Assembly (NCBI GenBank): GCA_910585655.1
Contig: CAJUFW010000010.1
Span: 1-11,591 of the forward strand
From: an uncultured Lachnospiraceae bacterium
GTDB taxonomy: Bacteria > Bacillota_A > Clostridia > Lachnospirales > Lachnospiraceae
Length of the DNA: 11,591 nt
Direction of reading: 5' to 3'
Under the pieces are notes generated by a model. That model saw nothing but the letters and a program-made list of their open reading frames with translations, made no database searches and was not told the origin of the DNA. A program made the position numbers and the translations under genes. Below, piece by piece: positions 1 through 6,510 of the stretch (positions are counted from its first letter, which is position 1; every line of letters begins with the position of its first letter).

Positions 1-33
1 CTCAATGATGTGCCTGGCTTCGATATCATACAT
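1..33 (-). CDS. 5' end of a probable second BREX-type ATPase gene (partial)
   Basis: Only the first 11 codons are present; they read MYDIEARHIIE and run off the left edge. The ATG overlaps the last codons and TGA of the upstream ATPase by 8 bases, the tight coupling expected of subunits made together. An N-terminus of this type (a helix ending in an A-R-x-x-I-E run) resembles the beginning of DUF2791/BrxD-like P-loop ATPases as I recall them. That and the coupling to another ATPase of the same general class are the only basis for the product guess. The start is well placed, but eleven residues cannot establish a family. Confidence 0.45.
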   Translation of the reverse strand, partial: MYDIEARHIIE

Positions 34-1267
34 GCTCGTTCACCTCCTGAATTGCCATCTGAATTAACTGAGGAATACCAATCGCACTGGTACGCGCCTG
101 CTCGGCGATATCTCTGGCAGTCTGTTCACTAAGCGGTCTGACTGGTATATTTTTCTGCAGATTCGCCAGGCTTTCGGAAATGGAGATGATCACGTCCGTC
201 GTATATTCCTGTGCCGCCAGACGATCCAAGTCTACCATATCGGCAAAACGGTTGAAATGCTCTCCGACGATTTCATTTTGTATCCGCATCCAAAGTGCCT
301 GATAAGACTTTAAGCCTGCATTTTCGTTGTCCATCAGCTCCCGGTCAAAGGCATAGGCAAACATGATATGCTTCATGCTGTCGATATCATCAATCAGTTG
401 ACGGATACTCTCGTACGTATCCTCCCGCTTCATTTTCGTATAATGCACTGGCTCCAGACCGGAACGGCTGGTGAGGATTTCCAGATCATCAATGATGATA
501 AACAGACCAGGATAGCCCGCCATTCGCACTACTTCAGAAAGTGAACGAAGCATATGTCTGGCATTGTATTTGGTGATGCGGCTAGGGTAAAAGTCCATAG
601 CCCGCAGCTGAGAAAGCTTAATTGTGCGGTCGCCTTCTAACCAGGCCAAAAGCAGCTCCCGGTTCTGCTCCTCCAGCACCGGATAGCCCAAAATACTTCC
701 GGTCAGCATACTGCAGGCTAGGGCGAAATTGTTGTCTAACATCGGATTTTCTAAAAATATCTGCCGCAGCTGGGAACGGATTTCCCGCTTGGTAAGAGCA
801 TCTCCTAAATCATTTTGGGATAAGTAGTCAATAAACTTCATCCCTTCCGGGATTTCCTCCGGTTCAAAGCCCATTTCCTGTATCAGATGGCGGCTTACTG
901 CCTCTAAGCAGTCCAAAATATCGCACTGATGAAAAATCTCTACATAAAGCTCCTTGAAATCGTGCATCCATACATTTTTAGCAGAAAACTGTACCACTTT
1001 GTACTGCTCCTGCCGGGCAATTGAGGCCATCAGCCGTAAAAAATGTGTCTTTCCACTTCCCTGCCGCCCGGTGACAAATTTGATTTTGCTGCCGCCGTCC
1101 CGGATATATTCCTGAAAATATTTTTCCTTCCAGAAATCTGCCAAAAACTGAATTCCACAAGTAAGCCGCTCTGCAGAAAGAATGCTGTAAGGATCCGGTC
1201 TGTCTGGTGAACCTGGAAATTCCGTGCCTCCTGCGAATTTTGTATTTCCTGTAAACTCTGTATTCAT
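26..1267 (-). CDS. BREX-system-type P-loop ATPase (DUF2791/BrxD-like)
   Basis: A 413-residue cytosolic ATP-binding protein. Walker A is GRQGSGKT at residues 67-74. Walker B is a run of aliphatic residues ending in IDDLE, with the two aspartates at 260-261. The spacing of about 190 residues between them and the long helical middle fit the BREX ATP-binding class, whose members power multi-protein anti-phage complexes. No nuclease, methylase or membrane segment is visible. The start is supported by GAGG 7 bases upstream of the ATG. The first 19 residues hold three copies of a six-residue pattern (NTEFTG, NTKFAG, GTEFPG), an unusual tail ahead of the conserved start near PYSILSAERL. It is second in a leftward operon, 120 bases after the 259-residue protein, and overlaps the next gene by 8 bases. 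The ATPase call is firm. Membership of BREX, Shango or another system is inference. Confidence 0.8.
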   Translation of the reverse strand: MNTEFTGNTKFAGGTEFPGSPDRPDPYSILSAERLTCGIQFLADFWKEKYFQEYIRDGGSKIKFVTGRQGSGKTHFLRLMASIARQEQYKVVQFSAKNVWMHDFKELYVEIFHQCDILDCLEAVSRHLIQEMGFEPEEIPEGMKFIDYLSQNDLGDALTKREIRSQLRQIFLENPMLDNNFALACSMLTGSILGYPVLEEQNRELLLAWLEGDRTIKLSQLRAMDFYPSRITKYNARHMLRSLSEVVRMAGYPGLFIIIDDLEILTSRSGLEPVHYTKMKREDTYESIRQLIDDIDSMKHIMFAYAFDRELMDNENAGLKSYQALWMRIQNEIVGEHFNRFADMVDLDRLAAQEYTTDVIISISESLANLQKNIPVRPLSEQTARDIAEQARTSAIGIPQLIQMAIQEVNEHV

Positions 1268-1387
1268 CGTAATACCTCATTGTTCTCCCGTACTCTTTGG
1301 TCAGGAATTCATACCATTGTGTCCTGCATTAGATACCTTCCCTGATATCTGTTACAATGCTCTTTTTTAACAGCTCCTTACTCTGTG

Positions 1388-2167
1388 TTACTCTGAATCG
1401 TCCCGGTAAAAGCGGATCGTAGCCAAAAACTCCTCCTGCCCGTCTGCCTTGAGGATACGGATGGTCTTTTTCCCCTCTCTGGTTGGACCGAACTGGAACT
1501 TGGTTCCGTTTTTCGTTTCATTTGTCCCGTCGATATAAAGCCTGGCCAAATCAAAGGCAAAGCTCTGCTGGTCGTAATCCTTACGGAAACGGCTCATTGG
1601 TGTCAGGAATTTATACAGATTTAATAAGTAAATATCTGAACCTGGCTGGCGTTTCAGCTTTAGTACTGCCAAATCGTAAGCCTCATTCAACTCACTGGCA
1701 AAGCTCTGTGGATTAAAGGATGCCTTGTTCAGCTTCTCCTGTCCCTTTTTCACCGTCTCCACCAGGCTTTGCGGTCTCATACATTGTACCTTCTTCCGAT
1801 CCAGGTACACATCCTGATTTTCCGCGTCCAGTCGAACGCGGTACGGAAACATCTCATAAATTGGGAACTCCCCGCGGACATCCACGCCCTTTTCCACACA
1901 GGTATCTAACATCTGTTGAGCAAACTCCCCGGACTCAAAATAGGCTTTGGAATCAAAGCCCTCCGCCGTCGTGCGGATTTCTTCGATAGATGCAGAAAGA
2001 GAAGCAGCAGCCTCTGCCATCGCAGCCAGATCCTTGACGAGATTTTTTACGTCGCCGCCTGCCGATTCCTTTCCTACTGCCTTAAATAGCTTCTGCAAGG
2101 AAGCCAGACACTCCTTTAACGACTTTTCCTGCGGCTGCAGGACTTGATAAAATTCTTCATAATTCAT
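1388..2167 (-). CDS. Uncharacterised 259-aa protein, first gene of the ATPase operon
   Basis: I do not recognise the family. The frame is open upstream to 2332, but the start chosen is the ATG at 2167, giving MNYEEFYQVLQ. It has GAGGA 7-8 bases upstream, and the operon promoter lies inside the longer reading, so the longer N-terminus would not be transcribed. About the first 75 residues look helical and possibly coiled-coil (alanine- and leucine-rich, with a run around AAMAEAAASLSASIEE). The rest is mixed, with aromatic-rich segments (FPIYEMFPYRVRLD) and a lysine-rich C-terminal part ending FYRDDSE. There is no P-loop, no metal-binding Cys/His cluster, no signal peptide and no membrane segment. 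It leads an operon with one complete and one partial ATPase gene and is divergent from a helicase. It is probably the system-specific adaptor or recognition subunit. I cannot see a TerB-type domain in it. Confidence 0.75.
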   Translation of the reverse strand: MNYEEFYQVLQPQEKSLKECLASLQKLFKAVGKESAGGDVKNLVKDLAAMAEAAASLSASIEEIRTTAEGFDSKAYFESGEFAQQMLDTCVEKGVDVRGEFPIYEMFPYRVRLDAENQDVYLDRKKVQCMRPQSLVETVKKGQEKLNKASFNPQSFASELNEAYDLAVLKLKRQPGSDIYLLNLYKFLTPMSRFRKDYDQQSFAFDLARLYIDGTNETKNGTKFQFGPTREGKKTIRILKADGQEEFLATIRFYRDDSE

Positions 2168-2198
2168 ATGCTTTTCCTCGGATTCTATATTTTTTTCC

Positions 2199-2227
2199 AG
2201 TATATCGGAATAGAAGAGGATTTTCAA
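2199..2227 (-). promoter_or_regulatory. Sigma-A-type promoter for the leftward ATPase operon
   Basis: On the minus strand, TTGAAA (2227-2222) and TATACT (2204-2199) are separated by exactly 17 bases. Each hexamer differs from consensus at one position. Transcription would begin near 2192, leaving a leader of about 25 bases before the GAGGA site and the ATG at 2167. This supports the short start of the 259-residue protein. Confidence 0.7.
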
Positions 2228-2354
2228 TAAAGAAATGGAGAAAAAACGAAAAATTTTGTCAAAGGCGGTAGCGGAACGAGGTGAAATGTAGTAAAATGGA
2301 GGGAAAGCACTACCAAATCGAACGATATCCATGTGGTATTGAGAGGAGGCAGAT

Positions 2355-4052
2355 ATGAAGCAGACTCTTTACCCCTGGCAGGAGGAGTGTCTTTCCCGCT
2401 GGATGGCAAACCGCGGCAGGGGGATGGTGCAGGCCGTCACCGGCTCCGGGAAAACCCGTCTGGCACTGGAAGCTGCTGCCCGGTTAGAGGAGGCGCTTGG
2501 CCAGGAGCTTTTTGTAAAAATCGTCGTTCCGACCGGAAGCCTGCTACGTCAGTGGAACCAGGCGCTGCGGGAATTTTTAGAGCAGAAGGAAACAGAAACC
2601 AGCCAAGTGGAAAGGCAGCAAATAAAAAATCTCCAAACGGGGAATCATCAAACAAGAAATCTTTTAATGGAAATCGGCTTGCGTGGCGGCGGCTACAAAA
2701 CACCTGCTGTAACCGAATCAGCAGCATCTGAAAAAAACGCAAGTTCCCAGACAGCCCGCACCCGAAGCCGGAAATATATGATTTATGTCGTGAATTCCGC
2801 CCGTTACGAGCTGGCAAGACAGATTCTTTGGGAGCTGCGAAACGGCGAGGCGGTTTTGCTGATTGCAGACGAATGTCATCATTACGCCAGCGGACAGAAT
2901 CAGTTGATTTTTGAGTTTCTGCCTTACCTGAGTTCCTGTCCGGGGCAGTTTTTCTCTCTGGGGCTTTCGGCCACGCTTCCCTCCGGAGAGGATCGGCGTT
3001 ATCTGGCTTCTGTTCTGGGCGCGAAAATTTATCAGTACGGAATGACGGAGGCCGCCTTCCAGCGCACCATCTGTCACTATGACTGTTATCATATCGGGCT
3101 GTTTTTCCAAGAGGAGGAACGGGAGCAGTATGAGGAAATGACCGGACGGCTGCTGTATCTGGATTATCAGTTGAAAAAGCTGCATCCAGAACTCAAATAT
3201 TTGACAGGAAAGGAACGTTTTGAAACTCTGCGAATGCTGACAGCGAACCAAAATCCCAGGCTGGCGGAGACGGCTGCACAATATATGATGCTTTCATACA
3301 AAAGGAAAAGTCTGGTCTGTCAGGCATCCAGCCGGATTGCCTGTGCCTGTGAGCTGATTGAGCGTCTGGATCCGCAGGAGCGGATTCTTATTTTCGGGGA
3401 GCGGATCGAGCAGGCAGAGGAACTGTATCAGCGTTTGCAGGAACAATATCCGGGGCGAGTGGGACGGTATCATTCTAAAATGGGACCACAGGCGAACAAA
3501 AATGCACTGGAACGCTTTCGGATGGGAGAACTGCGGATTTTGATTGCCTGCAAGGGGATGGACGAGGGCGTGGATATCCCGGAAGTCTCGGTCGGAATTA
3601 TTTTATCAGGAACCTCTGCGCAGCGGCAGCGCACTCAACGCCTGGGGCGGATTGTACGGAAGCAGGAGGGAAAGGAGCGTGCTTCGCTTTATTATCTGCA
3701 TATGACAGAAAGCTCGGAGGATAGCTGTTTTCTGCCGGAAGTCGGACGTGAGAAGGGAAAAAACGCCGGGAATCGGATATTCGAGCTGGAATACCAGGCT
3801 TCCTCCGGTCGGTTTGCCCATCCGGCTTATGACAGGGCGGCAAAGCTGGTGTTAAATCATAGCAGACGCAAGGGGATGAGTGAGGAAGAAATCAAAGAAA
3901 TACAGCGGTGCCTAAGCCTTGGCTGTGTGCGGGCGGATTGGTTGTTGACCCGGGCAGAATTGGAGAAAAATATTCGGGAAGCAGCAGGTATGGCAGAAAG
4001 AAATTATTGGATTTGTATGAAGCGGGTAGGGATAGAAGGAGAAACGTTATGA
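2355..4052 (+). CDS. SF2 DEAD/DEAH-type helicase (DECH box)
   Basis: A 565-residue superfamily 2 ATP-dependent helicase or translocase with both RecA lobes. An XPB/RadD-like Q-type motif, LYPWQEE, starts at residue 5. Motif I is AVTGSGKT (27-34). Motif II is DECHH (172-176). Motif III is SATL (205-208). Motif V is GMDEGVDIP (401-409). Motif VI is QRTQRLGRIVR (425-435). All catalytic residues are intact. Between motifs Ia and II, about residues 77-135 form a polar, low-complexity insert rich in Q, N, S and T that looks disordered. AGGAGG 5 bases ahead of the ATG fixes the start. It is transcribed away from the ATPase operon across a 187-base divergent spacer; I found no clean -35 for it, only a TAAAAT at 2292-2297. 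Together with the ATPases it suggests a DNA-acting defence or repair complex. The motifs make it helicase-like with high certainty. The substrate cannot be inferred. Confidence 0.92.
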   Translation: MKQTLYPWQEECLSRWMANRGRGMVQAVTGSGKTRLALEAAARLEEALGQELFVKIVVPTGSLLRQWNQALREFLEQKETETSQVERQQIKNLQTGNHQTRNLLMEIGLRGGGYKTPAVTESAASEKNASSQTARTRSRKYMIYVVNSARYELARQILWELRNGEAVLLIADECHHYASGQNQLIFEFLPYLSSCPGQFFSLGLSATLPSGEDRRYLASVLGAKIYQYGMTEAAFQRTICHYDCYHIGLFFQEEEREQYEEMTGRLLYLDYQLKKLHPELKYLTGKERFETLRMLTANQNPRLAETAAQYMMLSYKRKSLVCQASSRIACACELIERLDPQERILIFGERIEQAEELYQRLQEQYPGRVGRYHSKMGPQANKNALERFRMGELRILIACKGMDEGVDIPEVSVGIILSGTSAQRQRTQRLGRIVRKQEGKERASLYYLHMTESSEDSCFLPEVGREKGKNAGNRIFELEYQASSGRFAHPAYDRAAKLVLNHSRRKGMSEEEIKEIQRCLSLGCVRADWLLTRAELEKNIREAAGMAERNYWICMKRVGIEGETL

Positions 4053-4525
4053 TAGTAAGGAAATTTTTAAAGGAAGACATCGAAGACGTATTTCGTGTTC
4101 AACAGGTATCCTATAAGCCGTTGTTTGAACGATACCAGGATACGGAAACCAACCCTTATATGGAAAGTAAGGAAGTGGTTTTAGAAAAATATACAAAGGT
4201 CGGAACACAGGGCTATGTTTTTATAGAAGATAATCGTATTGTCGGCGCGGTAAGAATTATAAGATACGAAGAGTGTTGTAAGATAGCGGCACTTGCCGTT
4301 CTGCCGGAATATCAGAATCAAGGAATTGCCCAGGCGGCGTTAAAGGAAATCGAAAAACTGCACAGCGACTGCAAATGCTGGATATTGGATACACTGCTGG
4401 AGGAAAAAGGGAATTGCTATCTTTATGAAAAATTAGGCTATGTACGGGTAGGGGAGCCAAGGCGAATCAATGAGCGGTTGACGTTAATTGATTATAGAAA
4501 AGAAGTAGGCGGCGTGGAAATTTAG
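4049..4525 (+). CDS. GNAT-family N-acetyltransferase
   Basis: A 158-residue GNAT fold enzyme that would transfer acetyl from acetyl-CoA to an amine on a protein or small molecule. The acetyl-CoA loop is clear at about residues 80-98: AALAVLPEYQNQGIAQAAL, with the Q-x-x-G-x-A pattern of motif A. It is followed by motif B around CYLYEKLGYVRVGE. Length is normal for a single GNAT domain. The start ATG sits inside ATGA, overlapping the helicase stop by 4 bases, with GGAG about 8 bases upstream. The longer in-frame reading starting at 3908 lies within the helicase gene and is rejected. Translational coupling to the helicase suggests a shared role, but many GNAT genes are passengers. The acceptor substrate cannot be predicted. 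Confidence 0.88.
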   Translation: MIVRKFLKEDIEDVFRVQQVSYKPLFERYQDTETNPYMESKEVVLEKYTKVGTQGYVFIEDNRIVGAVRIIRYEECCKIAALAVLPEYQNQGIAQAALKEIEKLHSDCKCWILDTLLEEKGNCYLYEKLGYVRVGEPRRINERLTLIDYRKEVGGVEI

Positions 4526-4562
4526 ACTGCCCCCGGGTTGCTATTTTAAAAAGAAATTTATG

Positions 4563-4649
4563 TTCTGGGAATACGAATTTGAAAAATCAGGTAAAGTCCT
4601 GATAAAATCAGACTTTTCTTCTGCTTTCAAAAAATAAATCTTCCCAGAA
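4563..4649. repeat. Nested imperfect palindrome in the spacer before the binding-protein operon
   Basis: Three concentric arms can be paired. The outer arm is TTCTGGGAA (4563-4571) with TTCCCAGAA (4641-4649). The middle arm is TTTGAAA (4578-4584) with TTTCAAA (4625-4631). The inner hairpin is at 4593-4616. In addition ATCAGG (4586-4591) can pair with CCTGAT (4598-4603), competing with the inner hairpin. A weak promoter-like pair, TTGAAA (4579-4584) and TAAAAT (4603-4608) with an 18-base spacer, lies within it. It could be a leader attenuator, an operator, a bidirectional terminator or a small non-autonomous mobile-element relic. The rest of the 238-base spacer shows no gene. Confidence 0.5.
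4593..4620 (+). terminator. Probable intrinsic terminator of the helicase/GNAT operon
   Basis: AAAGT, a bulged C, then CTGAT pairs with ATCAGACTTT across an AAA loop, giving a ten-pair stem with one bulge. It is followed by a T-rich stretch (TTTTCTTCT). It lies 68 bases after the acetyltransferase stop. The stem is AT-rich and the T run is broken, so termination may be partial. The same bases form the core of the larger palindrome and can be sequestered by an alternative hairpin. Confidence 0.45.
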
Positions 4650-4763
4650 AATATTGATTCTTTCCCTTTTGTATCGTCTGGTTTATGATAATCTTGCGAT
4701 GGCAGAGGAGTTTGCTTCCTTCTGCCGGGACAGAGAACAAACCTAACAAGGAGGAAAAGAAAC

Positions 4764-6467
4764 GTGAAAAAGGAAAAGAAAAAGAGCAGGCAGCTGTGCC
4801 TGTTATTGTGTCTGATGTTGACGGTCAGCATGGTATTGGCAGGCTGTGGAAAGAGGGAAAACTCCGGAAAAGATGATTCTCAGAAAACGCCGTCTACTAC
4901 AGACGGGGCAAAGGAGGATACTCCGGATCAGGGTAATGCGGAAGATGCTGCAATAACAGGAGAGCCGGAACCGCTTACACTTCCTTTAACAGAGGAAAAG
5001 AAAGAGCTTTCTGTATGGCGTACTTACTCGAATCAATTCGTAGAAGATTTAAATGATTTACCATCTATCCAGAAAATAGAGGAACGGACAAACATCCATA
5101 TAAATTGGACAACCGTTGGTCAGGGGGAAGCTTCTGAAAAATTTGGTTTACTGCTGGCATCCGGTAATTTACCAGATATGATGTGGGGTGGAACCTACAC
5201 AGGAGGAAATCAAAAGGGAATTGATGATGGGATGTTTTTAGATTGTGATGAACTTGTAAAACAGTATATGCCTAATTACTATGCCTTAGTAACGGCAAAT
5301 GATACAATTCGGAAAAAAGTGACAGCCAGTGATGGGAAATTCCATTTTGTAAAAACCGTATTTGGGAATAATCAGATGTTTGCTGCAGAAGAACCAGCTT
5401 GGAATGGCTTGGCAATCCGTAAAGATTGGCTGGATGATTTAAGTTTGGAAGTTCCGGTTACAATTGAGGATTGGCATAAGACATTAGTAGCATTTCATGA
5501 TGAAAAAGGAGCAGAATCTCCTCTTTCTATTGGACAGTATGGCTATACAATAATGGAACCCTTTTTAACTGCTTATGGCGTAGCGAGTGAGTTTTATAAA
5601 AAATCAGACGGTACAATCGGTTTCGGACCATTGGAAGAAGGATATAAACAATGGGTAGAATTGTTCCGGGAGTGGTATGCAGAAGGTTTGATTGATCAAA
5701 ATTTTGTTACAGTAGGATGGGGTGGGGCGTTCAATGCTCCGGACGAATATATTTATAATGATAAAACAGGAGCATTTAATGTAACTTGGAGTTATCTGGC
5801 TGACGGATATTATGAGAATGGAAAATATCCGAATAATTCTATTGAAGTAGTTGCAGTTGAAAATCCGGTTCTTAAAGACGGGGATATTCCAAAAGTATTT
5901 TATACTCCAAATATTACAGCCGGGGATACGATTATATCAGCGAATTGCAAGGATCCGATTTTGGCAGTAAAGTGGTTAGACTATCTCTATTCTAAAGAGG
6001 CAATGGAATATAACTATTATGGAATAGAGGGAGAAACCTATACAACCGATGGAAATGGAACTTATGAATTTACCGATTTGATTTTAAATAATCCAGACGG
6101 CTATACTTCAAAAGATGCGCTTTCTCTGTACTCTGTTGCTTCGTCAGGAATTGGATTTTATAATTGGGAATATCTGAACATTCTGTATCCGAATTTAGAG
6201 CCAAAACTGGCTGGAAAAATGCTTTGGAGCGGACAGAATCGGGACATGTGTTTAGATTTAGATGATATGACCTATGAAGAGCAGGTAGAATTTAATTCGA
6301 TTTATACAGATATTCAGACATTGGTACAGGAAAATACAGTGAAGTTTATCATTGGAGCGGATTCAATGGGCAATTATGATAGTTTTGTACAGTCCATTTA
6401 TGACTATGGTATCGAAAGATGCCTAGCTATTCGTCAGGCACAGGCAGACCGCTACTCATCCCGCTAG
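4764..6467 (+). CDS. Extracellular solute-binding lipoprotein (ABC transporter family 1 type)
   Basis: A 567-residue secreted, lipid-anchored binding protein. The N-terminus has a lysine-rich n-region, a hydrophobic stretch at about residues 11-26 and the lipobox VLAGC, with Cys28 as the lipidated residue. A Ser/Thr/Asp/Glu-rich flexible linker (about 29-70) precedes the two-lobed substrate-binding fold, with the typical segment FGLLLASGNLPDMMWGG. Size and style match the large LplA/YtcQ-type binding proteins of Bacillota, which usually serve oligosaccharide or glycoside importers. The start is a GTG with AGGAGG 9 bases upstream. It is followed after 43 bases by a carboxylesterase. The usual pair of permease genes is missing, so it must either share permeases encoded elsewhere or act as a surface sensor or binder. 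Family is confident, ligand unknown. By eye the codons are more AT-rich than in the helicase. Confidence 0.9.
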   Translation: MKKEKKKSRQLCLLLCLMLTVSMVLAGCGKRENSGKDDSQKTPSTTDGAKEDTPDQGNAEDAAITGEPEPLTLPLTEEKKELSVWRTYSNQFVEDLNDLPSIQKIEERTNIHINWTTVGQGEASEKFGLLLASGNLPDMMWGGTYTGGNQKGIDDGMFLDCDELVKQYMPNYYALVTANDTIRKKVTASDGKFHFVKTVFGNNQMFAAEEPAWNGLAIRKDWLDDLSLEVPVTIEDWHKTLVAFHDEKGAESPLSIGQYGYTIMEPFLTAYGVASEFYKKSDGTIGFGPLEEGYKQWVELFREWYAEGLIDQNFVTVGWGGAFNAPDEYIYNDKTGAFNVTWSYLADGYYENGKYPNNSIEVVAVENPVLKDGDIPKVFYTPNITAGDTIISANCKDPILAVKWLDYLYSKEAMEYNYYGIEGETYTTDGNGTYEFTDLILNNPDGYTSKDALSLYSVASSGIGFYNWEYLNILYPNLEPKLAGKMLWSGQNRDMCLDLDDMTYEEQVEFNSIYTDIQTLVQENTVKFIIGADSMGNYDSFVQSIYDYGIERCLAIRQAQADRYSSR

Positions 6468-6510
6468 TATTGGGGAAATGTGCGGAACTAGAAATAGGAG
6501 AAAGAAAAAG

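Noticed and set aside
978..1280. Overlapping minus-strand reading of 100 codons near the ATPase start
   Set aside because: It lies in another frame of the ATPase gene, whose own frame carries Walker A and B; composition is rich in R/F/Y without domain features.
1349..1373. CTGTTA/TAACAG inverted repeat between the first two leftward genes
   Set aside because: Six pairs only, no T-run on the transcribed strand; not a terminator, and the operon probably continues through it.
2288..2313. GTAGT/ACTAC inverted repeat upstream of the helicase
   Set aside because: Five pairs over a 16-base spacer is expected by chance; no promoter geometry ties it to an operator.
2168..2332. N-terminal extension of the 259-residue protein (start at 2332)
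   Set aside because: It contains the operon promoter (TTGAAA/TATACT), has no ribosome site, and reads like translated non-coding DNA; ATG 2167 has a good GAGGA site.
6478..6510. Earlier ATG for the carboxylesterase
   Set aside because: The extra 11 residues are basic filler and the ATG has only a GGGG two bases upstream; ATG 6511 is well spaced from TAGGAG.
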